Origin: Nannobrachium achirus
Taxonomy: Eukaryota; Chordata; Actinopteri; Myctophiformes; Myctophidae
Length of the DNA: 64,000 bases
Assembly: GCA_963921795.1 (NCBI GenBank)
Contig: OY997647.1
Span: 60,893,857 to 60,957,856 of the forward strand
Reading direction: 5' to 3'
In this document: positions 48,537 through 59,186 of the stretch, piece by piece
Numbering within the stretch: position 1 is the first letter of the stretch
Layout: each line of letters starts with the position of its first letter
Made by a program: the position numbers and the translations under genes
The notes under the pieces: model-generated
Told to the model about the DNA's origin: nothing
Database searches by the model: none
What the model saw: only the letters and a program-made list of their open reading frames with translations

Positions 48537-51500
48537 ATGGACACATATGCTAGCTCTGATCTCTACTTTGGTAAGGGTATATATGTGTATATTCAAACTA
48601 ACTAATTCCCAGTTCAGTTTTGTGAATTTAAATGGAATGGCTTGCAAAGTGTGGATATTTATTTAACTTATGTCCTGTCCCGTTGTTCTTTAAGGCCAAT
48701 GTTCCATCAAAGATGTGTGCCACAAATTTTATTGGCAGTGTGTACAGTGTGCATTTGTGAATGGATGGAGTGTTAGGTTTCACTGACTATACTAATTTAT
48801 GTTATGAATAACTCTGGCACTGAGGACAAGAGACTCCGGAAGCATGATTCACAGAGTGTGAGTTCAGGTCAATAGCTTGGTGTTCTGCATTGTTTTTTTG
48901 CTTTTGATTTTCAGGAAACTGTGTAAATTGCTGCAAAGCAGTGCACGGTGTTGGGAGAGCATGTCAAGCCATGGGGAAGCTTTTCCATGACACCTGTTTC
49001 ACCTGCAGCATTTGTCGTGAGTATTTTTTATCTTATTTTAAAAATTATTGTTGCCTTACTACTTATTTTGTGTCGCCAGCTACCGATCACTTCACACTAT
49101 GCTTCACACGCCAAGGACAATATCTGAACAGGAACCTCACTAATGCTTACAATGGCTCACTGTAAGCACATGCTGACACTATGACTAACCTAGCATTTCA
49201 TTCTGAATGTGAAGCAGTAGCCTAATGGTGATTTTATCAAATTACAATTGTTTCATTTGTAGGTAAAAAGCTGAGTGGAAAGCCTTTTTACTTCATGTCA
49301 GGAAAGATCTTTTGTGAGGATGACTTTTTAGTAAGTATTGCTCCTATAGCCTATAAACTGATGTGAAACTGTAGCATTGTTTCTTATTCTGTTCAACAAC
49401 AAATATGTAAACGAAGACTATTTCCTCAGTTATCATTTGGGGAATGTGTTCTTCTCCATCTCCTGTCATTTAGTACTCAGGTGTTCATCCACCAGAAATG
49501 TGCAACGCCTGTGGACATTTAGTTAACGACATGGTAAGTACAGATGAGCGCATCGTTTATGTGTGTGACTATTATATTGCGTTCACGTCCCACAGAGAAT
49601 GAGAATTCATTTTAGATAAGCATGCATGCTCATGTTCAGGTATAAATTCTCTCACCGACATTTTACTCATGTTCTGTGGTACCAACTGAGCGTGTAAATA
49701 TTTGGTTCAACAACAGCACCTAATAGGCCGGGAGCTACCCCCAGCCAGGTGAATGTTCTCTGCTTACTTTTTTTCACTATTATTTCCTGTTAGCATATAC
49801 CTTGGGCCATCACAAGTTCATACTGAACACCCCCAACTCGGGGCCGTTTGGTCTCAGGGGCCCCAAAACCCATTTTTTGGTACATCAATTATGTAAATGT
49901 ATATAATAATTCACTAGAATTACATAAATTGTCACACATGTATGAAATTTGGCATGGAGTACGCTGACACATAGGGGTAAGTAGAAAAATAGGATTTTGG
50001 TGCTTGCTACCATTGTATTTTTAAACATCACCCACAACATCCCCAGAAACACCAAAAAAGTGCTGTCCGCTTGACAACTCCTCATCAAATAGGATTATTT
50101 TCAAGCACTTTATGGTGAATATAACTATCTTTCCTCTATATAGAAAACTTCACACATTCATAAGCTACAATTTGAGCCCAAGATGATCTTTGTATCTTGA
50201 ACATTACTGTTTCTGTAGCCAAAATAAGACACCGTACCTCAAATTGGAGAAAATTGGATTTTCAGTCAGTAGCTTTACAGAAGCCTAGAATCTAATAATG
50301 GGTTCACAAATACTGCTATTTGAAGTTATAAACATGAGAAATGAATACTAGCAGGGAAGTAAATGTTTTGAAATGGTATTCAAAAATATGTTTTAAGTTT
50401 GATATGCACAGAATAGCTTGTTGCAATACAATAATAATATAGTAATACAGTATAGCAAATACATGTGAAACAAAATGTAACACCAGACCAAGTATTACAC
50501 AGTAAATATAGAAAATGGGAGAAACGACAAATAAAGTCAATGAGAAAGGGCAGCAGAGTCCTTGTTTTCCTCTTTTTTCATCATCTGACATATAAAGAAA
50601 ACTCATTTCGAAGTGGAGAGGTGAATCTGAGCAGCTATACCCTGTACTGTGTACTGTACCGTACCTTACAATACTGTACCGTACTGTACCTTACTGTACT
50701 GTACTGTAAATTATTTAAGAAGCGCTGAACCACACTGTGTATGTGTGTGTTGTGGAATTTCTGTCTAGTTCTGTTTTCTAGATCTTATGTTTTTGATTAT
50801 GTGTTCTAGATCTATGAATTCTGTGTTCTAGAACTATATTTTTGATTATACTGTATGTGTTCTAGATCTATATACATTCTATGTGTTCTAGAGATATTTA
50901 GAAGGTCCATCATCTTCATTGAGTATGGTCAAGCCTACGGGATAGAAGGTCTATCAGGAGACATTTCAAAAACACTTCTACTGTGTTCACGAATGAGAGA
51001 AAGGGGAAGACGGAGAAGGAGATCAGCCGGAGAATCGAAGCAGCAGGAGCGGTTTTGCAGTCGCTAAATCGCACTGCGGTGAAGAAAAAAGAGTTGAGCC
51101 GGAAGGCAAAGCTCTCTGTCTACCGAGCAATCTTCGTTCCTACTCTCACCTATGGTCATGAAGTGTGGGTCATGACCGGAAGTATAAGGTCGCGGGTGCA
51201 AGCGGCCGAAATGGGTTTCCTCAGACGGGTGGCTGGTATCTCCCTTAGAGATAGGGTGAGAAGTTCAGTCACCCGAGAGAGACTTGGAGTAGAACCGCTG
51301 CTCCTACACTTGGAAAGGAGTCAGCTTAGGTGGTTCGGGCATCTAGTACGGATGCCTCCCGAGCGCCTTCCTAGGAAGGTCCTCGATGCACGTCCCACTG
51401 GGAGGAGACCCCGTAGCAGACCAAAGACCAGATGGAGGGATTATATCTCCAAACTGGCTTGGGAACGCCTCGGTATACTCCCTGAGGGAGTGGAGGAAGT

Positions 51501-54500
51501 TGCTCAGGATAAGGAAATCTGGAGGTCTCAGTTGGAACTGTTACCCCCGCGACCCGATTCCGGATAAGCGGTTGAAGATGGATGGATGGATGGATGGATG
51601 GATGGATGGAAGAAACTGATGTGAGGGTGATCATCTACTTCAATCATATCCAAAACACAATGCCTCATATGCCAGTGTCCTTATCACATTCTGATAAGGA
51701 CACTTTCAATGAGGAGGACATTTTCCTCATTCTCCTCTATTATGCCAAATATTTCACTGTATACATCATATTTGACATGGGAGATAAGCTGATTAACAAC
51801 CAGCTGGCTGAAGAATTTTCACAAGAACATATTTCAGCCCTGCTGAACTTGCATGGCTTCACTGGTGCTGACTGCACCTCTGGATTCAAAGGCAAATGAG
51901 AGGTGCGTCCCATCAAGCTTCTGAATCAGCATTCAAAGTTCATGGCGATCCTTGCTGCAGTGGGGAATTCTTAGGAGCTTGATGAGCTTGTGATAACTGG
52001 TGTTGAAGAGTTCACCTGTCGCCTCTATGGCTTTGGTCCTCGGGTAAAGCATGTGGATGAAGCAAGCAAGATTATGGTGAATAAAATGTGTGGCTCAAGC
52101 CTCGAGCTTTGAACAGGTCTCTCCATTGACCTCATCTCATTTCATTTCCGCCATGCAAGAGGGTGCTCTTTCAGCACACCAAAAGAGTAAACCTCCAGAC
52201 ATGCATCTGGAAGAGGGCTCATGAGAACAACCCAGAAATTCCATCACCTCCTGACCAGAAAATGGTAAACTAGAGCCTCTGTGGTTTGACTTTGAACTGA
52301 AGGTGACGTCATCCCTAAATCCCTCATTGATGTATTGTCTGAAGAGGGGACATACGAGGATGACCTTGAAGAAATTCATACAAATAGGAATGACGATGAT
52401 GATGATGATGATGAGGGAGATGAATATGATGATTATTAAAGGAGTCATCCAGACCAAAACACATATAGGGTTAAATCTGCCTTTTATCTTACCCCTTCGT
52501 CTTAGCACGTTTGCGTGCTAAGACGAAGGTGACCAGTGTCCTCGTGAGAGAAATGCTTTTTGCTGATGATGCAGCACTAGCATCGCACACGGAATCTGGG
52601 CTCCAGTGCCTGTAAGGAGTTTGGTCTCAGCATCAGCATAAAGAAGACCAATGTCATGGTCCAAGATGTTGAAACTCCATTTTCCATCTCCATCGACAAT
52701 CAGACTCTGGATTGTGTCAACACCTTCACATACCTCGGATCCACAATCTCTAGCGACCTGTCACTCGACAAGGAACTGAACACCCGTCTTGCAAGAGCCG
52801 CCGTAGTGATGGCCAAGCTGTCACAAAGAGTATGGACAAACAACCACCTCTCTATGCGCACAAAGCTCCAGGTCTATCAAGCTTGTGTCGTCAGCACCTT
52901 GCTGTATGGCAGCGAGGCCTGGACCACCTACACCAGGCATGAGAAACAGCTAAACAGCTTCCACCTGCGTTGCCTACGCCGCATCCTGGGGATCTCTTGG
53001 CAGGATAAAATTCCAAACACGGAAGTTCTGGAACGCGCTCAATCCACCAGCATGTTCACTATGCTGAGTCAGCGTCGCCTAAGGTGGCTTGGTCACGTCC
53101 ACAGGATGGACTTCAGCCGGCTCCCCAGAGCTGTTCTGTACGGCGAGCTGTCAACAGGTTCCAGACCACTTGGTCGCCCACGCTTGCGCTTCAAGGACGT
53201 CTGTAAACGTGACATGAAGCAGGCAAGCATTGATCACAACAACTGGGAGGAAGCTGCTAAAGACCGTGGCGTTTGGAGGCAGACCATCGCAACAGGAACT
53301 CGCCGTGCTGAGGAGAAACACATCTCCTTGCTGCAGGTGAAGAGACAGAAGAGGAAACTGCGTGAAGCAGCCCCCAATCCTGTACCAGACCCCTCTCCAT
53401 TTGTCTGCGCAAACTGCATGCGAGACTGTCACTCCAGGGTGGGGCTGTATAGTCACAGTCGCCGCTGCCAGAAGAACTGACCCCTCAGGCGCAATCCATC
53501 GTCATCACGGACGGACGGATGCCTATGATGAATGATGAGTCCATTTTTTTCATAGGTGCCCCTGTTGCTAGATTTCGGCTGCCCCTGTTGCTAGATTTCG
53601 CAGGCCCTCTCATAACTAACAGAGTAGATAGACTTTATACTAGTGCGGTTATTTCTTCAGCTTCAAAGTTAGTATTTTTTTATTGGATTGTGTTTACACA
53701 ACGTCCTGAGACCAACCACACCGCTGTTTTGACCTCACAGGCACCCTTACTTGTCAAACCGACCCCTCCCTCCCCTCCCTTTCTAGCCTCTCCTCTCCCT
53801 GCTCTGGTGCAGTACTGGATGGGTGAATTAAAGATGTAAAATTAGGCATGACATAACCACTCTTTTTGCTATTAGTTTTTTCTTTATATGTCAAATGATG
53901 AAAAAAGAGGAAAACAAGGACTCTGCTGCCCCTTGTCATTGACTTTATATGTCGTTTCTCCCATTTTCTATATTTACCGTGTAATACTTGGTCTGTTGTT
54001 ACATTTTGTTTCACATATATTTGGTATTCCTGTATTATTATTGTATTGCAACAAGCTATTTTGTGCAAACATAAAACTTATTTTTGAATACCAGTAAGAC
54101 TCCCTAGTGACAGTCAGGGCATACAGTATGTTACGGCCTTTTTAGCGGGCTACAGTGTCGGGGGTCCGCCGCTAGGTGGTACGGGCCCAGCCTCTCCCGG
54201 TCGCTCCTAGCCCGAGTTACAGAAATGTATGTGCGCTGCAGTGGCGGTGGTCCTCCACTAGGGGTTGCGACCACTTTTGCATCCGTTCTGGAGCACAAGG
54301 AGTCAGTGGTCCTCGGGAATTCCCCGTGAGCAGCCCTGTTGGGGTGGTCATTTTTGCACTTTTTGGCGGCGGCGCCAGGGGGTCCTTGGGGGTCCCTGGA
54401 GCTCCGGGGGTCCCTGGAGGTAGTGGTCTTCCTGCCAGTATTCATTTCTCATGTTTATAACTTCAAATAGCAGTATTTGTGAACCCATTGTTAGATTCTA

Positions 54501-56603
54501 GACTTCTGTAAAGCTATATTGACTGAAAATCCAATTTTCTCCGATTTGAGGTATGGTGTCTTATTTTGGCTACAGAAACAGTAATGTTCAAGATACAAAG
54601 ATCATCTTGGGCTCAAATTGTAGCTTATGAATGTGGGAAGTTTTCTATATAGAGGAGAGGTAGTTATATTCACCATAAAGTGCTTGAAAATAATCCTATT
54701 TGATGAGGAGTTGTCAAGCGGACAGCACTTTTTTGGTGTTTCTGGGGATGTTGTGGGTGATATTTTAAAATACAATGGTAGCAAGCACCAAAATCCTATT
54801 TTTCTACTTACCCCTATGTGTCAGCGTACTCCATGCCAAATTTCATACATGTGTGACAATTTATGTAATTGTAGTGAATTATTATATACATTTGCATAAT
54901 TGATGTACCGAAAAATGGGATTTGGGGCCCCTGAGACCAAACGGCCCCGAGTTGGGGGTGTTCAGTATGAACTTGTGATGGCCCAAGGTATATGCTAACA
55001 GGAAATAATAGAGAAAAAAAGTAAGCAGAGAACATTCACCTGGCTGGGGGTAGCTCCCGGCCTATAAATGGCACCTCTTGAGTGTGAGGGAAGCGAATCA
55101 ATCTCTTTAATTCACAGATTTACAAATCCATTTTGGTTACAGTCAAAATAGAGCAATACCGGGCTTGAGCCTTAAAGCAGAGTCATCAGCGTTTTTTGAA
55201 AGAGTTGTGAACATGGGGATCACCATTTTCTGCATTATAAAGGGGGGATTTAACTATTATTCTGTAGACAAAATATTAACAGTATGTTGGTACCAGATGG
55301 CACAGGATAACAGTCAAGGTTATTGACTTGACTTGAGACTTTCACTAAGTCTAATACAGAATCAGAATCATCTTTATTGTCACATCACAGCTTTGGGGTT
55401 GGGACCTGTCTTGCAGGCATGCAATAACATATTCCGCAATCACATGACAGTATAAAGATACACTCATCATACAAAAGCTAAGGCGTTCAACATGAAAACA
55501 TGGTCTTTCGTGTTCTAGCTTTTACCTCAAAATAGTAACTTGGCAAACCAGCAACAGATTTATGCGATTTCTCCCCCCTCGACAGGTCCTACAGGCTCGT
55601 GGAAAGTCCTACCACCCAGCCTGCTTCTGCTGTGTCATCTGTAGAGAGAACCTGGAGGGGTTACCATTCACTGTAGGCAGCGATGGCAAGGTCTACTGTC
55701 TGAAGGACTACAACAGGTAGCCTCCGTTGACTGACTTTATATGACACCACTAGGCCAGTCAATTGACCCAAAATAAATTGCAATAGTAAATGGTTCAAGG
55801 TTTTTTATGATCCTTATGGTCATCCAAAAAACTTTCTTTAAGTAGCATTTGAGGGGTTTAACTAGGGGGTTTTCTGGATCCATTGCAAGCATTTGTTTTG
55901 AACGAAAAACATTCCTCTGGCTAAAAACGGACCCCATAAAACTGAGCTGACCCCAGAAAAGTGATGACTCATCACGAAACCATAGTCCTGGGGGCAGTGC
56001 TGTCTCACACCCCTGAAACAGTCACACCCAGAATGAGCTCATTGTTACCAAGTCATCCTTGACATCACACTCCTTGTTGGTTTCAGGCTGCAGGCTCCCA
56101 GGTGTACAGCATGCGGCATGCCCATTGTGCCCTGTGAGGTGAGCCGTAGTGAATGCTGTAAATAGAAACCTGAAGTATTTATAATCATTGCATCATTTTT
56201 GATAGTATTCATTATTGTACATTTTCTGAAATTCAACTAGCCTATATGTAATTGCAGTGCAACTATCAATAAGCTTACATTCTTAGTTTACCAACACTAC
56301 ACACAGCCAATACGTTTAGTAGGCCTATATATACACTTCTTTTAACTGGTAAACAATAATAGAATTCTAGAATATCTGTGGGAAACTTGAGTGTTTGTCA
56401 TAAAGTAGGCTATAAACATTTATTTTGACAAAATGGCTTTCCTCAGTAGCCTATTATGACACCACTAATATGGTTTTGTTTGTGTGTTTGTTTGTTTGTT
56501 TGTTTGTTTGTTTGTTTAGGGTTCAACTGAGTCCATTCGAGTGGTGTCCTTCAATAGATGTTACCATGTGCAATGTTATGATACTATGGTGAACCTCACT
56601 TAA
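48537..56603 (+). CDS. Short Ajuba/LIMD1/WTIP-family LIM protein with truncated third LIM
   Basis: Exons: 48537-48570, 48915-49016, 49263-49330, 49474-49533, 55586-55716, 56087-56138, 56520-56603; 176 aa. LIM domains bind zinc and partner proteins; this family works at cell junctions, in Hippo signalling and in P-bodies. LIM1 ligands C14, C17, H36, C39, C42, C45, C63, D66 and LIM2 ligands C78, C81, H98, C101, C104, C107, C126, D129 are complete. Family signatures are ACQAMGKLFHDTCFTC and GKSYHPACF. LIM3 has C138, C141, H165 and C168, then stops after CYDTMVNLT, so its second zinc site is absent. The long pre-LIM region of the family is also absent: the start used is the only Met in frame, twelve codons before LIM1. 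Human LIMD1 lies near CDCP1, which favours a limd1 origin. It could be a decaying paralogue or a genuine small LIM-only product. Confidence 0.82.
50638..50710 (+). repeat. (GTACTGTACC)n-like microrepeat
   Basis: Irregular run of TACTGTAC / TACCGTACC units just inside the left arm, followed at 50765-50895 by five spaced copies of GTGTTCTAGA-like sequence. Confidence 0.7.
50960..51612 (+). pseudogene. Non-LTR retrotransposon 3' fragment (RT C-terminus)
   Basis: Open from 50983 to 51567. It starts in the thumb-like part after the RT core (KEISRRIEAAGAVLQSLNRT), then LSVYRAIFVPTLTYGHEVW, LRRVAGISLRDRVR, LRWFGHLVRMPPERLPRK and ends LLPPRPDSG. The 3' tail is (GATG)n, about nine units. 5'-truncated, as usual for LINEs. 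The type is common in fish; the clade (I/Nimb-like) is uncertain. Confidence 0.85.
51585..52438 (+). pseudogene. Decayed ORF inside the inverted-repeat element
   Basis: Reads ETDVRVIIYFNHIQ..., then HISALLNLHGFTGADCTSGF and GKGK-like in one frame to 51899; later pieces appear in shifted frames, including IPKSLIDVLSEEG and an acidic end DDDDDDDEGDEYDDY before TAA at 52437. From memory, the H-FTG-D-TS-F pattern with an acidic tail matches multicopy uncharacterised proteins of fish and invertebrates. The 5' part is cut off by the LINE fragment. Function unknown; not intact. Confidence 0.55.
52494..52529. repeat. Perfect 16-bp hairpin
   Basis: CCTTCGTCTTAGCACG, loop TTTG, then the exact inverse. 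It lies between the decayed ORF and the second LINE fragment. Confidence 0.95.
52530..53520 (+). pseudogene. Second non-LTR retrotransposon fragment with C-terminal zinc finger
   Basis: Begins in the RT palm (REMLFADDAALASHTE, 52547-52600), is frameshifted near 52610, then open 52656-53480: NTFTYLGSTIS, LLYGSEAWTTY, LRRILGISWQDKIPN, LRWLGHVHRMD. It ends with a finger CANCMRDCHSRVGLYSHSRRC (C-x2-C-x12-H-x4-C) and a short GGACGGATG tail. A different LINE family from the 50960 fragment. Confidence 0.85.
54088..54440 (+). repeat. Insertion in right arm; shared block
   Basis: GC-rich, starting CCAGTAAGACTCCCTA and including ACGGCCTTTTTAG and GGGGTCCGCCGC, all also present at 21470-21600. It is absent from the left arm at the corresponding place (about 50340-50375). 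Confidence 0.65.
56488..56519 (+). repeat. (TTTG)n tract forming a splice acceptor
   Basis: About eight TTTG units ending in TTTAG, the acceptor of the last LIM-gene exon. Confidence 0.9.
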
Positions 56604-56722
56604 GGACAAGAGAGGGATCCCTTTCTTATTTGCTTGTATTGTAACTGAAATGTAAAAAGAAAAGGAAACAAATAATAATTGAAGAGATTACTTTTATAAA
56701 ATGTTATGCAATTCCCATCTAC

Positions 56723-56728
56723 AATAAA
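56723..56728 (+). terminator. Polyadenylation signal of the LIM gene
   Basis: AATAAA 120 nt after the stop. It suggests the short reading frame is the true end of the transcript. 56730-57224 holds no other gene except a degenerate tRNA-like stretch (minus, about 57073-57136). Confidence 0.6.
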
Positions 56729-57224
56729 AGAAAAGTTCACTGCTAACACATTTGCATATTGCAGGACTCATACATGTATAACCGAATAATAATCACAAGA
56801 AAAATGACAAGTCATATTTAGCACCTTGTAATCCAGCTTCAAGATAAATTATTATTCATTAAAATGTATTTATTATATACAATAATATGCAAGACATTAA
56901 AAAAAGGAAATATAGATTATGTAAACAGTGTGGGGGAGGGGGAGGCTCATAGTTGGTCCCTTTCATATAACAGTTAATTAAAGGAAATAAATTACAACAA
57001 TCTAAAATGATAAGAGAAAGGCATTACAGTTAAAAGGAACACGATTTTAAAAGGTGAATAGTAACGTCTTTTGTGCGATTCGAACCCAAGATCTACTAGG
57101 CTTTGAATATCCAGTATCGGCTAACAGCGCTACCGTGTGTTAATATTCTGTACTGTGACTCAATTCCTGTCCCGGAAGAAACCCCTTAGCAACTTGTCAA
57201 ATGAAGAGATTAATTAGCTGTGAA

Positions 57225-59128
57225 ATGGCGTCAGTCACGGTACGTGGCTCGGCTCTCTGCATCTTGGCTTTGCTAAACTTCGCATTCGTGTTCATCACCG
57301 GCGCTGATTTCATACGTTTCGTTTCGTTTCGAGCCATTTACCACAACATCACAGGAGAGACTACACTCTGTCAAGGTAAGCCATCGTCACGTTATTTGCA
57401 GGCGACCGTGTTAAAAGTATCAATGAAAAAAAGATCACTAATAGGGTTTCATAATCACTAGTAAATAAATCCTGTGAAGTGATGCGCAGAACATAACTCC
57501 TCTTTTACACCTTGACGCTAACTGCATGAAATGTGTTCCTGCTGTACGAATAGTCCTAACTAAAAACTAATTTGCGGTCGAAAAATGTAATCTTAAACGA
57601 ACAAGTAAAAGTTACTCTGAGCGAAAAAGGGAAAGTTTAACGTCGTCTCGCGAGAATAAAATACTCCAACGTGTTCGTTGAGTCCACCGCCCGGCTAGCT
57701 CAGTCGGTAGAGCATGAGACTCTTAATCTCAGGGTCGTGGGTTCGAGCCCCACGTTGGGCGCTAATTTTCCTTTATTTTTCGTTTGAACAACTTGGACCC
57801 TCATATCCATCTTCTGGGCTAATATGTGAACATTGTAAATAAGCTGTAAACTGGTAAATAAGCTGGTAAATAAGCAATTTTCTGCTATTTGGCTTTCAAC
57901 TGATTCCAGTTTGTTTTCATGACAAACCATTGGACTGACTTCAACAGAAAAGCATACAGTTATCACAAAGAAGCTGATGTAAATCACTGCATTTAGTGTC
58001 TATAGTCTAGTCTATAGCTGTTGTCACATTGTTGACATTGTGAGATGATATCACATTGTTGTGACATCACCTCATCAAAGATCAAACCCTGGATATCCAT
58101 ACGTGGAGACGATTGAATAATCACCTAGATCTCCATATATGGAGCTGACCTTTACATCTGATTCCCAGATGATGTCCTGTTAAAGGAATAGTTCACCCCC
58201 AAAATGACTTTTTTTCTATTGATTACTCATGCCATGGAGAGTAGAGTTCAATAATATTTTTTGGTTTTTGTCACATTCCTAAGACAAAAATTTGATTTGA
58301 GTAAATTTAACCCCATTGATTCCGGATGGGGACCCGTTTCGAAACAGGTCCCCATCCGGAACGAATGGGGGTAAATTTATTGTTATCACATTTTTGTCTT
58401 AGGAATTTTATGCCATTCAATATTAAGCCCATATCTGTGAATGCCCATATATGGACATATTATGTCAGTTTAACCAGTATCGTTGCCTAGACATAGATTA
58501 ATTACATCCTTCTCCCCTTTATGCCCTTATATGGAGATCCCTGTTCTCTACATCTGATTCTCTGATGGAGATGACTGGATCATCACCTAGATCTCCATAT
58601 ATGGAGCTAACCTCTACATCTGATCCCCAGATGATGTCCTGTTAGGGCAACCACACTGCGCGACCTCGCCCCCCCTTAGGCGTCTTACTATAACTTAGGC
58701 TTTTGTATGATGAGTATGTCTTTATACTGTCATGTGATTGTGGAATATGTCATTGCATGCCTGCAAGACAGGTTCTCATGTGAGTAAAATAAAAGTAGCT
58801 AAACCTGATATAATAATAAAATAATAAATAACAACGAAATAAAACGATTCTAACTGATCCCAATTTATTTGATCTTTTCTATGGTAAGACTCCATACCAT
58901 GGTCCGTAGCCCTGCGGGACAGCTCTGTTCTCAGCTGTGTGTGTGTGGACTTGGTTCTACTGGTGGTCTTCACTGCACAGCACAGTGTGCTGGCCTGGCC
59001 GCCGGTCAAGCAGGCGTGTCAGTCTGTCCTGGGGCCTCTGAACAGGTCTGCATACTGCTGCACTACTGCACTGGCACTACAGGTATAACACACGCATGCC
59101 CGCACGCACGCACGCACGCACACACACA

Positions 59129-59186
<58 letters not shown>

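Larger units (their letters stand above)
49722..55070. mobile_element. 5.3 kb element with ~0.9 kb terminal inverted repeats
   Basis: The left arm 49722-50605 and right arm 53876-55070 are reverse complements over nearly their whole length (outer ends ATAGGCCGGGAGCTACCCCC / its inverse). The right arm has about 360 extra bases at 54090-54440 (AATACCAGTAAGACTCCCTA block, as in 21475). GCACCT occurs just outside both ends (49716-49721, 55071-55076), possibly a target duplication. The inside (50606-53875) holds two LINE fragments and a decayed ORF. Sits in intron 4 of the LIM gene. Confidence 0.75.

Noticed and set aside
50316..54097. Two similar hydrophobic frames (50316-50606 minus, 53888-54097 plus)
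   Set aside because: They are the same sequence read from the two inverted arms; low complexity and no conserved domain, so treated as noncoding.
57073..57136. tRNA-like sequence on the minus strand
   Set aside because: It has GGTAGCGCTGTTAG and GGGTTCGAATC boxes, but the 5' acceptor strand does not pair; a tRNA-derived fragment at most.
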